Source: CAWIJJ01 sp963836405
GTDB lineage: Bacteria > Acidobacteriota > Terriglobia > Bryobacterales > Bryobacteraceae
DNA: 64,000 nucleotides
Reading direction: 5' to 3'
Assembly (NCBI GenBank): GCA_963836405.1
Contig: CAWIJL010000018.1
Location: forward strand, 403,882-467,881
In this document: piece after piece, positions 16,479 through 25,134 of the stretch
Numbering within the stretch: the first letter of the stretch is position 1
Layout of the letters: the number at the start of each line of letters is the position of its first letter
The notes under the pieces: model-generated
Told to the model about the DNA's origin: nothing
Seen by the model: the letters and a program-made list of their open reading frames with translations, nothing else
Databases searched by the model: none
Translations under genes and position numbers: made by a program

Positions 16479-17921
16479 ATGGCTGAAACTTTCGCAAATT
16501 ACATCAACGGCGAGTGGGTGACGGGAGGAGTTTTAGAAAACCGCAACCCGGCGAACACGAATGAGCTCGTCGGCAATTTCGTGAGCGGCACGAAGCAGGA
16601 TATCGAGGCCGCGGCCGCGGCTGCATCCGCCGCGCTTCCGGCATGGTCCGCGATGAGCGGTCCGGCGCGCGGGAACATTCTCTTCAAAGCGGCCGACATT
16701 CTGGACCGGAAGTTCGAACAGGTGGCCGCGGACATGACGCGGGAAGAGGGCAAAACGCTTCCCGAGGCGCGCGGCGAGGTGCGGCGTTCCATCAACATTT
16801 TCCGCTATTTCGCCGGCGAGGGCTCGCGCATGCCGGGTATGCTGGTGCCCTCCGAACGCGACCGGGTGCACATGTTTGCCATCCGCAAACCCATCGGGGT
16901 AGTGGGGCTGATCACGCCGTGGAATTTTCCGAGCGCGATTCCCGCCTGGAAGATGGCGCCCGCGCTGATTTGCGGGAACACCATCGTGGTGAAGCCGGCA
17001 TCGGCCGCGCCTTTGAGCGCGTGGCGGATCGTAGAGGCGCTGCACGAAGCGGGCGCGCCGCGGGGCGTGGTGAACTTCGTCTGCGGGCCGGGAGGCGAAC
17101 TGGGCGAGGCGCTGGTGAACGCGGGTCCGCTCAAAGCGGTGTCGTTCACCGGCTCGTGCGGAGTGGGCGAATCGGTGCACCAGGCGGCGTCGCGGCGGCG
17201 GCTGCGGATCCAACTGGAGATGGGCGGCAAGAACCCCACCATCGTGCTGGCCGACGCGGATTTTACTCCAGCCGTGGAGAACGTGGTCAATGCGGCGTTC
17301 TTCTCCACCGGGCAGAAATGCACCGCTACCAGCCGGGCCATCGTCGAAGACTCCATTTACGACCGCTTCGTGGCCGCCGTGGTCGAGCGCACGAAGAAAC
17401 TCAAGGTGGGAGACGGCATGCAGCCGGGCATCGAGATCGGGCCGTGCGTGGACGAGCGGCAGATGCAGACCGACCTGCGCTACATCGAGATCGGGCGGAA
17501 GGAGTGCGGCGAGCCTTTGTGCGGCGGGCGGCGGCTGACCGACGGCGCGCTGGCCAAGGGCTATTTCGTCGAGCCCACGGTTTTTGCGGATGTCGAAGAG
17601 CGGCACACCATCGCGCAGGAGGAGATTTTCGGGCCCGTGCTCGCCATCATGCGGGCGCGCGACTTCGAAGACGCCATGCGCATCGCCAACAACATTCCGT
17701 TCGGGCTCTCGTCTTCCATTCAGACGACCAACCTTTCGCGCGTGTTCGAATACGTCTACCGGGCCGAGGCCGGACTCCTGACTGTCAATCTGCCCAGTGC
17801 TGGCGTAGAATATCAACTGCCCTTCGGCGGGACCAAAGATTCCAGTTTCGGGCCGAAGGAGCAGGGGCCCGCGGCGCTGGAATTCTACAGCGACTACAAA
17901 ACCGTTTACCTGAAATATTAA
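16479..17921 (+). CDS. Aldehyde dehydrogenase, probable alpha-ketoglutaric semialdehyde dehydrogenase
   Basis: A 480-residue NAD(P)-dependent aldehyde dehydrogenase. The cofactor-binding region is at TPWNFPSAIPAWKMAPALICG, the catalytic Glu in QLEMGGKNP (about residue 250) and the catalytic Cys in FFSTGQKCTATSR (about 284). The specific function is inferred from the partner: the next gene begins on the base after its TAA and encodes a FAH-family protein like 2-keto-3-deoxy-arabinonate dehydratase, whose product is 2-oxoglutarate semialdehyde. The two together would give 2-oxoglutarate, as in Weimberg-type pentose oxidation. Other semialdehyde substrates (succinate, glutarate) remain possible. 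Confidence 0.8.
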   Translation: MAETFANYINGEWVTGGVLENRNPANTNELVGNFVSGTKQDIEAAAAAASAALPAWSAMSGPARGNILFKAADILDRKFEQVAADMTREEGKTLPEARGEVRRSINIFRYFAGEGSRMPGMLVPSERDRVHMFAIRKPIGVVGLITPWNFPSAIPAWKMAPALICGNTIVVKPASAAPLSAWRIVEALHEAGAPRGVVNFVCGPGGELGEALVNAGPLKAVSFTGSCGVGESVHQAASRRRLRIQLEMGGKNPTIVLADADFTPAVENVVNAAFFSTGQKCTATSRAIVEDSIYDRFVAAVVERTKKLKVGDGMQPGIEIGPCVDERQMQTDLRYIEIGRKECGEPLCGGRRLTDGALAKGYFVEPTVFADVEERHTIAQEEIFGPVLAIMRARDFEDAMRIANNIPFGLSSSIQTTNLSRVFEYVYRAEAGLLTVNLPSAGVEYQLPFGGTKDSSFGPKEQGPAALEFYSDYKTVYLKY

Positions 17922-18767
17922 ATGCATCTTGGACAAGTTCGATGGCACGGCGCCGTAGTAGCGGCGCTATTTGAAGATGGACTCGCGCGGCCGATCCCGG
18001 AGCACAGCATGCTCGACCTGATCCGGCGCGCGGAAGCGATAGGCGAGCCGCTGGGCAAGCTGGCGGGAGAACTGGCGGCTCGGCACGGAGAGGCGCTGGA
18101 CCCGCTGCTGCCGGTAAATCCGCCGGAGGTGTGGGCGTGCGGGTGCACGTACGAAACCAGCGCTTCGTTCCGCGATGCGGAGCACGGCACGCGGGAAGGA
18201 ATGTACGCGCACGTGTACCGCGAATCGCGGCCCGAAATCTTTTTCAAGGGCACGGCCCGCGTCTGCGTGCCCACCGGAAAGCAGATCGGCATCCGCTCGG
18301 ATTCCAGTTTCACCGCTCCCGAACCGGAGCTCGCGCTGGTGCTCGGAAGCCGTGGCAAGATCGCCGGGTACACCCTGGCCAACGATGTTTCGGCGTGGGA
18401 CATCGAGCGCGAAAATGCGCTGTACCTGCCGCAATCGAAGGTCTACGACGGCTGTTGCGCGCTGGGGCCGGCCATGGTGACTCCGGACGAACTGACCGAC
18501 CCGTACAACCTGGACATGACGTGCGTCATCCAGCGCGACGGCAAGCAGCTGTTCTCGGGGGCAGTGAACACGGCGAAGCTGCACCGCAAATTCGAAGTCC
18601 TGCTCGAATACCTGCTGCGCGCGAACCACGTGCCGGCGGGCACGGTGGTGCTGACCGGAACGGGGATTATCGTCACCGCCGAAGCGGCGCTCGCGGCCGG
18701 CGACGTGGTCACCATCCGGATCCCCGAAATCGGCGAACTGCGCAACGAAGCCGTGCTGGTGGGTTGA
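17922..18767 (+). CDS. FAH-family dehydratase, probable 2-keto-3-deoxy-pentonate dehydratase
   Basis: The 281-residue protein belongs to the fumarylacetoacetate hydrolase superfamily. Visible motifs are VWACGCTYETSASFRD (residues 68-83), RPEIFFKGTARVCVPTG, the metal-binding PEPELALVLG and GYTLANDVSAWDIERENALY. The stretch RENALYLPQSKVYDGCCALG resembles archaeal KdaD, which dehydrates 2-keto-3-deoxy-D-arabinonate. The ATG immediately follows the stop of the aldehyde dehydrogenase gene, so translation is probably coupled. No upstream sugar-acid dehydratase is adjacent, though a rhamnonate-dehydratase-like gene lies at about 39 kb. A general FAH hydrolase role is the alternative. Confidence 0.75.
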   Translation: MHLGQVRWHGAVVAALFEDGLARPIPEHSMLDLIRRAEAIGEPLGKLAGELAARHGEALDPLLPVNPPEVWACGCTYETSASFRDAEHGTREGMYAHVYRESRPEIFFKGTARVCVPTGKQIGIRSDSSFTAPEPELALVLGSRGKIAGYTLANDVSAWDIERENALYLPQSKVYDGCCALGPAMVTPDELTDPYNLDMTCVIQRDGKQLFSGAVNTAKLHRKFEVLLEYLLRANHVPAGTVVLTGTGIIVTAEAALAAGDVVTIRIPEIGELRNEAVLVG

Positions 18768-18780
18768 GCGAACGGGCGCC

Positions 18781-19755
18781 CTACAGCGGCCGCAGAAGGC
18801 GGTTCCAACGCAGGTTTCGCACGGTCCGCAAAGCGTCCGGCCGGTCTTCAGTTGCGTGCGAGTCGTAAACCAGGACGGGCGAGGCGACGATGTCGGTGTG
18901 GCCTATGAAGCCCCAGTAGCGGCTGTCGAGCGAATCGTCGCGATTGTCCCCGAGGACGAAATAGCTGCCGGGCGGCACCACGATCTCGCTTCCACTGACG
19001 TGTTCCAGCATGGCTCGCTGCGAGACGAAGTGGATGGTATCGGGCGGCGATGGGAAGTTGTCGCGGTACGGGTCTTCGAACGAAGAGGTGTGCACCGCGT
19101 AGGGTTCGGGAACCGGGGCGCCGTTGCGGAAGAGCTGCTTGTGTTCGATGCGGATGCGGTCGCCCGGAAGACCGGCGACGCGCTGGATGAAGATCTGCCT
19201 GGGATTGGGCGGGTAGCGGAAGACCAACAGGTCGCCGTGCCGCGGTGAGCGTCCGAGGCGCCAGGTGGCGGACTCGGTGAGCAGGGTGTCGCCGGGCATC
19301 AGCGTGGGCGACATGGCTCCGGAGGGCATGAAGTAGCCGCCGAACATGAACGCATAGGCGGCATAGACGCCGACTGCCAGCATCCACGGTGCGACGCGCC
19401 GGGGTTTCGGACTGTGCCAGGCCACCCATGCAGCCCAAAACGCGAACGCCGCGATGGCGAGCGGAAGCACGGAGGCAAGCGCAAACTGCCGCAGGGTGGC
19501 GCCGGTGACCTGCGGCAAACCGGCGACGATCCGCACCAGCAGGAAGCCTCCGAGCGCCAGGGCCGGGCCTGCGCCTCCGTTGCGTAAAGCGAAGGCGAGG
19601 ACAAACAGGATGGCGGCATTGATCGCTGCCGGGACCGGCGAAAACGCGATGCCTACGAGCGAGAGGCACCCCAGAACGATAGCGAGCCAAAACGCGCGGC
19701 GAACAGCCCGTTCGGACGGCATGGATGTCGCTTGCATACCCTGATTGTTACGCAA
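18781..19755 (-). CDS. Signal peptidase I homologue lacking the catalytic Ser and Lys
   Basis: The 324-residue protein has about four N-terminal hydrophobic helices (residues 20-165), then the S26A fold. The box-B motif, normally PSGSMxPTL, reads FMPSGAMSPTLMPGD, so the catalytic Ser is Ala (codon GCC). The box-D base, normally in YIKRVVGLPGD, reads FIQRVAGLPGD, so the catalytic Lys is Gln. Downstream boxes such as FVLGDNRDDSLDSRYWGFI are well kept. The frame is intact, so this is an inactive paralogue rather than a decayed gene. Staphylococcal SpsA is a known precedent for an inactive signal peptidase. An alternative start is the ATG at 19737. It is convergent with the FAH gene. Confidence 0.85.
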   Translation of the reverse strand: MRNNQGMQATSMPSERAVRRAFWLAIVLGCLSLVGIAFSPVPAAINAAILFVLAFALRNGGAGPALALGGFLLVRIVAGLPQVTGATLRQFALASVLPLAIAAFAFWAAWVAWHSPKPRRVAPWMLAVGVYAAYAFMFGGYFMPSGAMSPTLMPGDTLLTESATWRLGRSPRHGDLLVFRYPPNPRQIFIQRVAGLPGDRIRIEHKQLFRNGAPVPEPYAVHTSSFEDPYRDNFPSPPDTIHFVSQRAMLEHVSGSEIVVPPGSYFVLGDNRDDSLDSRYWGFIGHTDIVASPVLVYDSHATEDRPDALRTVRNLRWNRLLRPL

Positions 19756-19782
19756 GCAAGGCTTGGAGAGTTCGCGGAATTA

Positions 19783-20007
19783 TTAGCCGGCGTCGGGTTG
19801 GGGAGGGCGTAAATGGGGCCGCAGGGGAACGGAAACGGGCTGGGGAGGCCGGTGCCGCGGATTGCGGTTCACTTCCTGCATGACGCGGTTGCGTTCGGCG
19901 AAGGCTCGCCGTTCCGTGGCACGCTGGCCAATTACGCAGCACCAGAGCAGACCGACGGAAACCGTCATCGCCGCCAAACCCTGTCCCGTTATCTTCGCGA
20001 CCGGCAT
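19783..20007 (-). CDS. Small single-helix membrane protein after the heptahaem cytochrome c
   Basis: A 74-residue protein starts at an ATG preceded by a strong GGAGGAGA site, which supports it as a real gene. It has one hydrophobic segment (residues 11-26, LAAMTVSVGLLWCCVI) and a basic, proline-rich tail (RPPQPVSVPLRPHLRPPQP). Two adjacent cysteines lie inside the helix. No family is recognised. It is the third gene in line after the sorbosone dehydrogenase and the multihaem cytochrome, so a membrane-anchoring role for that pair is possible but unproven. Confidence 0.65.
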   Translation of the reverse strand: MPVAKITGQGLAAMTVSVGLLWCCVIGQRATERRAFAERNRVMQEVNRNPRHRPPQPVSVPLRPHLRPPQPDAG

Positions 20008-20119
20008 CCGCCGTCTCCTCCGGAAAAAATCTTGAGCAATTTCAGTTCCAAGCAAAGCAGCTTCTGGAATTACGGGGCGGCGAGGCCGCGCCACTGTGGC
20101 CGGACCGCCACAGGCGCGA

Positions 20120-20734
20120 CTAATGGCAACCCATGCAGGTGAATTCCCGGCCGTGGCAAACGGCGCAGGAGGGTTTGTCCAGTTGCAACTTGCCGCTCGA
20201 ATGGGTGTCCATGAAGTTGGCAGTGTGTGAGGCAGGCTTGAGGCCGGGGTCCTCGGCGTGACATTGCCGGCAGGTAAACGGGGGCTGGATGCGGTCTCCA
20301 TGGCAAACCAGGCAGTCGGCCATTCGAGGCATGGCGGCGTGGGTCACCTGGTCGGATTCTTCGAGGCCGCGATGGCAGGCCTCGCAGGCGTTGGCGGTGT
20401 TGAGAAAGCGGCGCGTGTCGCCAGCGGGCTGGAGGTAGTCGCCTCTGTCGATGGCGGCGGCGATCCGCGGCGCGGCGTTGCCGAGTTTCAGGTGCAGGGC
20501 GTGATTGAAGCGGGCCAGGCGGACGGTGGGCGGCGCCGGAATGGTACGGTCATCGTGGCAGCCCTGGCAGACTTCCTTGCGCGGGAGCAGATTGTCTTCA
20601 AGGCGCGTGCTGGAGGCGGCGGCCGTGTGGCACCCCGTACAGGTCAACTGCATCTGGAGGTGCAGCTTATGCGAAAAGGGCGCAGCCGCCACGGCCACGC
20701 CCCCGCCGATCAGAATAGCCAGAACCAGGCGCAA
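20120..20734 (-). CDS. Heptahaem c-type cytochrome
   Basis: The 204-residue protein has a signal peptide (RLVLAILIGGGVAVAAAPF) and seven CxxCH haem-attachment sites: CTGCH, CQGCH, CEACH, CLVCH, CRQCH, CAVCH and CMGCH. The last is at the extreme C-terminus. Several extra histidines (FSHKLHLQM, FNHALHLKL, SHTANFMDTH) could be distal ligands, as in cytochrome c7/c3-like proteins. It is presumably exported and matured in the periplasm. The start is a TTG one base after the stop of the upstream sorbosone-dehydrogenase-like gene, so the two are very probably co-translated and this cytochrome is a likely electron acceptor for that quinoprotein. Confidence 0.9.
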   Translation of the reverse strand: MRLVLAILIGGGVAVAAAPFSHKLHLQMQLTCTGCHTAAASSTRLEDNLLPRKEVCQGCHDDRTIPAPPTVRLARFNHALHLKLGNAAPRIAAAIDRGDYLQPAGDTRRFLNTANACEACHRGLEESDQVTHAAMPRMADCLVCHGDRIQPPFTCRQCHAEDPGLKPASHTANFMDTHSSGKLQLDKPSCAVCHGREFTCMGCH

Positions 20735-20735
20735 G

Positions 20736-21923
20736 CTAACCTTTGTAACTCAGATGCCAGACCTTGTGGCCGCCGTCGTCGGAGATCAACAGACTGCCGT
20801 CGGGCATCTGCATCACGGCAACCGGCCTGCCCCAGACTTCGGTTTTGTCCGGGGAGATCATCCAACCGGTGACAATTTCCTTGATCGGGCCGGACGGTTT
20901 GCCGTCTTTGAACGGGATGAAGACGACCGACTGGCCCACGCGCTCGGAACGATTCCACGAGCCGTGGAAAGCCAGAAACGCTCCGCCGCGATACTCTTGC
21001 GGGAACTGCGAGCCGGTGTAGAAGGTGAAATCGATGACCGCCACGTGCGAGCCGAGAAGCACGTCGCCCTGGATCGTCTTCGCCACCAGGTCCGGCTTCT
21101 GGCCCTTGTTGCGGGGGTCTTCGTGGGGCCCGGCATAAGCGTAGGGCCAGCCGTAGAAACCGCCTTGCTGGATGTGGGTGAAGTAGTCCGGCACCAGGTT
21201 GTCGCCCAGTTCGTCGCGCTCCTGCACGGCGGCCCAAAGCGTGTCGGTTTCGGGATACCAGTGGATGGCGGTGGGGTTGCGCGTGCCGGAGGCGAAGATC
21301 TCGTGCCCGGTGCCATCCGGATTGTAGCGGTTGATAGCGGCGCGCCGGGGGTCCTCTCCGGGCGATACGTTGGAGCCGGAGCCGACGCCCACGTACAGCT
21401 TCTTTCCTTCGCGGTCGAACAGGAGGGTGCGGGTCCAGTGGCCTTGGCCCATGCCTTTGAGAGAGACGATCTCTTCGCCTGGGCCGGCGGTTTGCGCCTT
21501 GGAGTCGTATTTATAGCGCTTGATCGAATCCGGCTCGCCCACGTACAGGTAGCCGTCGTGCATAGCCATGCCGTAGGGGCGGGTCAATCCGCCGATGACC
21601 TGTTTGCGCTCCTGGCCCTTGCCGGGCAGAATGTACACGCCGCCGCGGCCGGCCTGGACGGAGTCGGTGATCAAAACTTCATTTGTTGGCCCCAACATCA
21701 TATAGCGCGGGACCTGGAACCCTTCGGCCCAGACCTCCATCTGGAAGCCGGCCGGCAGATTCAATTTCGCACCCTCAGGCTGCGAAATCACGTTCGGACC
21801 GTTGCGGACCGAGGGCGTGGCAAAGGGGGCTGGAAGCGGCAGTTTCTGTTGGCCGGCGATGAAGGTGACCAGACCTCCGGCGAACAGGCAGACGAGTGCG
21901 GTGAAAATCCCTCTCCGGTACAT
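20736..21923 (-). CDS. Sorbosone/glucose dehydrogenase-type quinoprotein (PQQ beta-propeller)
   Basis: The 395-residue protein has an N-terminal signal anchor (MYRRGIFTALVCLFAGGLVT) and a six-bladed propeller. Family signatures include LPAGFQMEVWAEGFQVPRYM, GLTRPYGMAMHDGYLYVGE, GTRNPTAIHWYPETDTLW and GGFYGWPYAYAG; the H and R residues in these lines bind PQQ and substrate in soluble glucose dehydrogenase relatives. It would oxidise an aldose or sorbosone in the periplasm. The next gene, one base away, is a seven-haem cytochrome c, which argues for electron transfer from PQQ to cytochrome. A terminator-like hairpin lies 55-90 bases upstream of the start. Confidence 0.85.
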   Translation of the reverse strand: MYRRGIFTALVCLFAGGLVTFIAGQQKLPLPAPFATPSVRNGPNVISQPEGAKLNLPAGFQMEVWAEGFQVPRYMMLGPTNEVLITDSVQAGRGGVYILPGKGQERKQVIGGLTRPYGMAMHDGYLYVGEPDSIKRYKYDSKAQTAGPGEEIVSLKGMGQGHWTRTLLFDREGKKLYVGVGSGSNVSPGEDPRRAAINRYNPDGTGHEIFASGTRNPTAIHWYPETDTLWAAVQERDELGDNLVPDYFTHIQQGGFYGWPYAYAGPHEDPRNKGQKPDLVAKTIQGDVLLGSHVAVIDFTFYTGSQFPQEYRGGAFLAFHGSWNRSERVGQSVVFIPFKDGKPSGPIKEIVTGWMISPDKTEVWGRPVAVMQMPDGSLLISDDGGHKVWHLSYKG

Positions 21924-22342
21924 GTCTTTATCCTGTCACAAGGGATGCGGCGCGAGGCTGGGGGGTCACAAAAGAAAACGCCGGAACGGGTATCTTTCGG
22001 CACCCGCTCCGGCGCTTGTCGAAAATCGCAACGGCTGGCTACGTTCCGGCGCAATCTTCGTCCCTGGGCCGTCGTCTACCTGACGAACTGAGCCGCGCGT
22101 GAGCGAGGCGCGGCACCGGCTCAGGATGTATCTGATTAATTAAGCGAGGGATACTGCCGTCGTCTACCCGGTGCGCTGCGCCCGGCGGGAGACTTTCAGG
22201 AGGTCGAATTCCGCGGCTGGACTGGGCTGGAGCCAAGTCCAGCCAATGATCCGGTTGCACCACGCCTACCGATCTTTGTATGCTTATAGTTTCCCCGCAT
22301 GGTGAATCTCGCTTCGGTGGGTCGTTGTGCGGGTGAAGGGCT
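21924..22342. other. Intergenic region upstream of the tRNA-tuf cluster
   Basis: No gene is seen. The stretch holds a strong hairpin (21978-22013), a second inverted repeat GCCGCGC/GCGCGGC at about 22093-22115 and GGCTGGACT/AGTCCAGCC at about 22215-22245. It must contain the promoter of the plus-strand tRNA/tuf transcript and that of the minus-strand quinoprotein. Confidence 0.5.
21978..22013 (-). terminator. Terminator-like hairpin in the leader of the quinoprotein gene
   Basis: CGCCGGAACGGGT pairs with ACCCGCTCCGGCG (13 bp, one wobble) around a 10-base loop. On the minus strand it is followed by TTTTCTTTTG. No minus-strand gene ends just before it, so it may attenuate the downstream quinoprotein operon or end a short untranslated transcript. 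Confidence 0.5.
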
Positions 22343-22430
22343 GGACGGGTGGCCGAGCGGTTAATGGCAACAGGCTGTAAACCTGTCGCTCCTTGGAGCT
22401 ACGGAGGTTCGAATCCTCCCCCGTCCACCA
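22343..22430 (+). tRNA. tRNA-Tyr (GTA)
   Basis: An 88-base class II tRNA: acceptor GGACGGG/CCCGTCC, anticodon loop with GTA (CAGGCTGTAAACCTG), a variable arm and an encoded CCA. It opens the classical Tyr-Thr-tuf-Trp-secE-nusG cluster; the tRNA-Gly often found between Tyr and Thr is absent. Confidence 0.95.
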
Positions 22431-22458
22431 GCTGTTTTTTCGTACACTGTAGTTCAGG

Positions 22459-22534
<76 letters not shown>

Positions 22535-22601
22535 GATTTTCTCCGCCGGCACGCATGCGGCGGACCTCCTGTAGCGAACTCCGTACAGAGAAGGCGTTGA
22601 T

Positions 22602-23789
<1,188 letters not shown>

Positions 23790-23802
23790 GAGTATTCGAG
23801 AA

Positions 23803-23955
23803 ATGCCTCGCGACATCATTACGTTCCAGTGCACCGAGTGCAAGAACCGGAACTATTCTTCGACCAAGAATAAGAAGACCACGACGGAACGGCTGGAAAT
23901 GAAGAAGTTCTGCCGCCATTGCCGCAAACACCAGGCGCATAAGGAAATCAAGTAG
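23803..23955 (+). CDS. rpmG: 50S ribosomal protein L33
   Basis: The 50-residue protein MPRDIITFQCTEC continues to FCRHCRKHQAHKEIK. It holds two CxxC knuckles (CTEC and CRHC), so it is the zinc-ribbon form of L33. The TSTKNKKTT-like central segment is family-typical. The ATG is 13 bases after the tuf stop, preceded by GTAGGAG. It precedes tRNA-Trp and secE as in many genomes. Confidence 0.95.
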   Translation: MPRDIITFQCTECKNRNYSSTKNKKTTTERLEMKKFCRHCRKHQAHKEIK

Positions 23956-23997
23956 AATAAGTAGATGCCCCCCGGGACTTTCGGGGGGTGTGACGTT

Positions 23998-24072
23998 AGG
24001 GGCGTAGGTTTAACGGCAGACCAGCGGTCTCCAAAACCGCGAGTGGGGGTTCGAATCCCTCCGCCCCTGCCA
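23998..24072 (+). tRNA. tRNA-Trp (CCA)
   Basis: Acceptor AGGGGCG/CGCCCCT, anticodon loop CTCCAAA (anticodon CCA) between GCGGT and ACCGC, T arm GGGGGTTCGAATCCCTC and encoded 3' CCA. A GC-rich hairpin CCCCCCG/CGGGGGG at 23968-23988 lies just upstream and may aid processing. Confidence 0.95.
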
Positions 24073-24111
24073 ACCACCCTTCCACATCTCAGGGAGCAGC
24101 AAGGAAAAGCT

Positions 24112-24327
24112 ATGGCCGATGTCAAAGAAATGGTCCAAAGCACCAGGGACTATGTCAACGAGCTGAAGCTCGAAATGCGCCGTGTGACCTGGCCGAACCG
24201 CAAACAGGTGGAGAGCACTACGGCCGTCGTGATTTTCGCGGTCTTCATGTTCGCGGCGTATTTCGAAGTCGTGGACACGGTGCTCCATAGCAGCATACAG
24301 GGAATCCTGAACTTCTTCCAGAAATAG
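24112..24327 (+). CDS. secE: Preprotein translocase subunit SecE
   Basis: The 71-residue single-helix type of SecE. The amphipathic ELKLEMRRVTWPNRKQVEST cytoplasmic helix precedes one transmembrane segment (TAVVIFAVFMFAAYFEVVDTVL, residues 38-59). RVTWPNR is the diagnostic motif. The ATG at 24112 follows AAGGAAAAG; in-frame upstream starts would run through the tRNA-Trp gene. Together with nusG six bases later it forms the conserved secE-nusG pair. Confidence 0.95.
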   Translation: MADVKEMVQSTRDYVNELKLEMRRVTWPNRKQVESTTAVVIFAVFMFAAYFEVVDTVLHSSIQGILNFFQK

Positions 24328-24333
24328 GCGACT

Positions 24334-25131
24334 ATGGCAGCCGACGACAACGATACCTTCGACGAGCAGCCCGGAGAGACGGCGGAACAGGCCGGAGAAC
24401 TGCCCGCGGAGGAGCCTGCCGTGGACGAACCGGACACGGACGAACCTGCCGTGGACGAACCCGCCGTAGACGAACCGGACGCGGAGGAACCCGCCGTGGA
24501 GGAGCCTGCCGCGGAGGAGCCCGCTGAGGAGTCCGCGGAAGAGCCCGTAGAGCCCGTAGACGAAGAAGCGGCCGCCGCGCCGCAGGGCTACGACGAGTCC
24601 TCGCCGAAGAAGTGGTTCATCATCCACACCTATTCGGGGTTCGAAAACAAAGTCGCCGAATCGTTGCGAACGCGCTCGGACGCATTCGGTTTCGCCGACA
24701 AGATCGGCCAGATCCTGATTCCGACCGAAGAAGTGGTGGAGCTGCGGAACGGCAAGAAAGTCACCAGCAAGCGGCTCGTGTATCCGGGCTACGTGCTGGT
24801 GGAAATGGAAATGAACGACACCCTGTGGCATGAAGTGAAGAACACGCCCCGGGTGACGGGCTTTGTAGGCGGCGGCAATTCCCCCGTGCCGTTGAGCGCC
24901 GATGAAGTGAACCAGATTCTGTACCGCCAGGCATCCTCGGCGGAGCGGCCGCGGCCCAAGATGACGTTCGAAAAGAACGACTCCGTCCGGATCGTGGAAG
25001 GTCCGTTCGCAAACTTCTCGGGGAAAGTGGACGAGGTCAACACAGAGCGCGGAACGTTGCGCGTGATGGTGACCATTTTCGGCAGGGCCACGCCCGTCGA
25101 ACTCGAATTTCTGCAGGTGGAAAAGGTTTAA
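24334..25131 (+). CDS. nusG: Transcription antitermination factor NusG with an acidic repeat N-terminal extension
   Basis: The 265-residue protein is about 85-90 residues longer than standard NusG (about 180). From residue 92 the normal NGN domain begins (KKWFIIHTYSGFENKVAESL) and includes VYPGYVLVEMEMND and TPRVTGFVGG. The KOW domain is near 212-265 (NDSVRIVEGPFANFSGKVDE). Residues 1-90 are almost purely Glu, Asp, Pro, Ala and Val, with a repeating D/E-EPAV unit, and are predicted to be disordered. The same ATG has no internal alternative before the NGN domain, so the extension appears to be translated. The rplK gene follows after three bases. Confidence 0.95.
   Translation: MAADDNDTFDEQPGETAEQAGELPAEEPAVDEPDTDEPAVDEPAVDEPDAEEPAVEEPAAEEPAEESAEEPVEPVDEEAAAAPQGYDESSPKKWFIIHTYSGFENKVAESLRTRSDAFGFADKIGQILIPTEEVVELRNGKKVTSKRLVYPGYVLVEMEMNDTLWHEVKNTPRVTGFVGGGNSPVPLSADEVNQILYRQASSAERPRPKMTFEKNDSVRIVEGPFANFSGKVDEVNTERGTLRVMVTIFGRATPVELEFLQVEKV
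24408..24560 (+). repeat. In-frame 15-bp tandem repeat array in nusG
   Basis: About nine imperfect copies of a 15-base unit of the type GACGAACCTGCCGTG or GAGGAGCCTGCCGTG encode DEPAV/EEPAV pentapeptides. Such an array can change length by slippage in whole codon units without breaking the frame. Confidence 0.8.
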
Positions 25132-25134
25132 CGT

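Noticed and set aside
23968..23988. GC hairpin CCCCCCG/CGGGGGG between rpmG and tRNA-Trp as a terminator
   Set aside because: No T-run follows, and tRNA-Trp, secE and nusG continue 10 bases later on the same strand, so it is more likely a processing structure.
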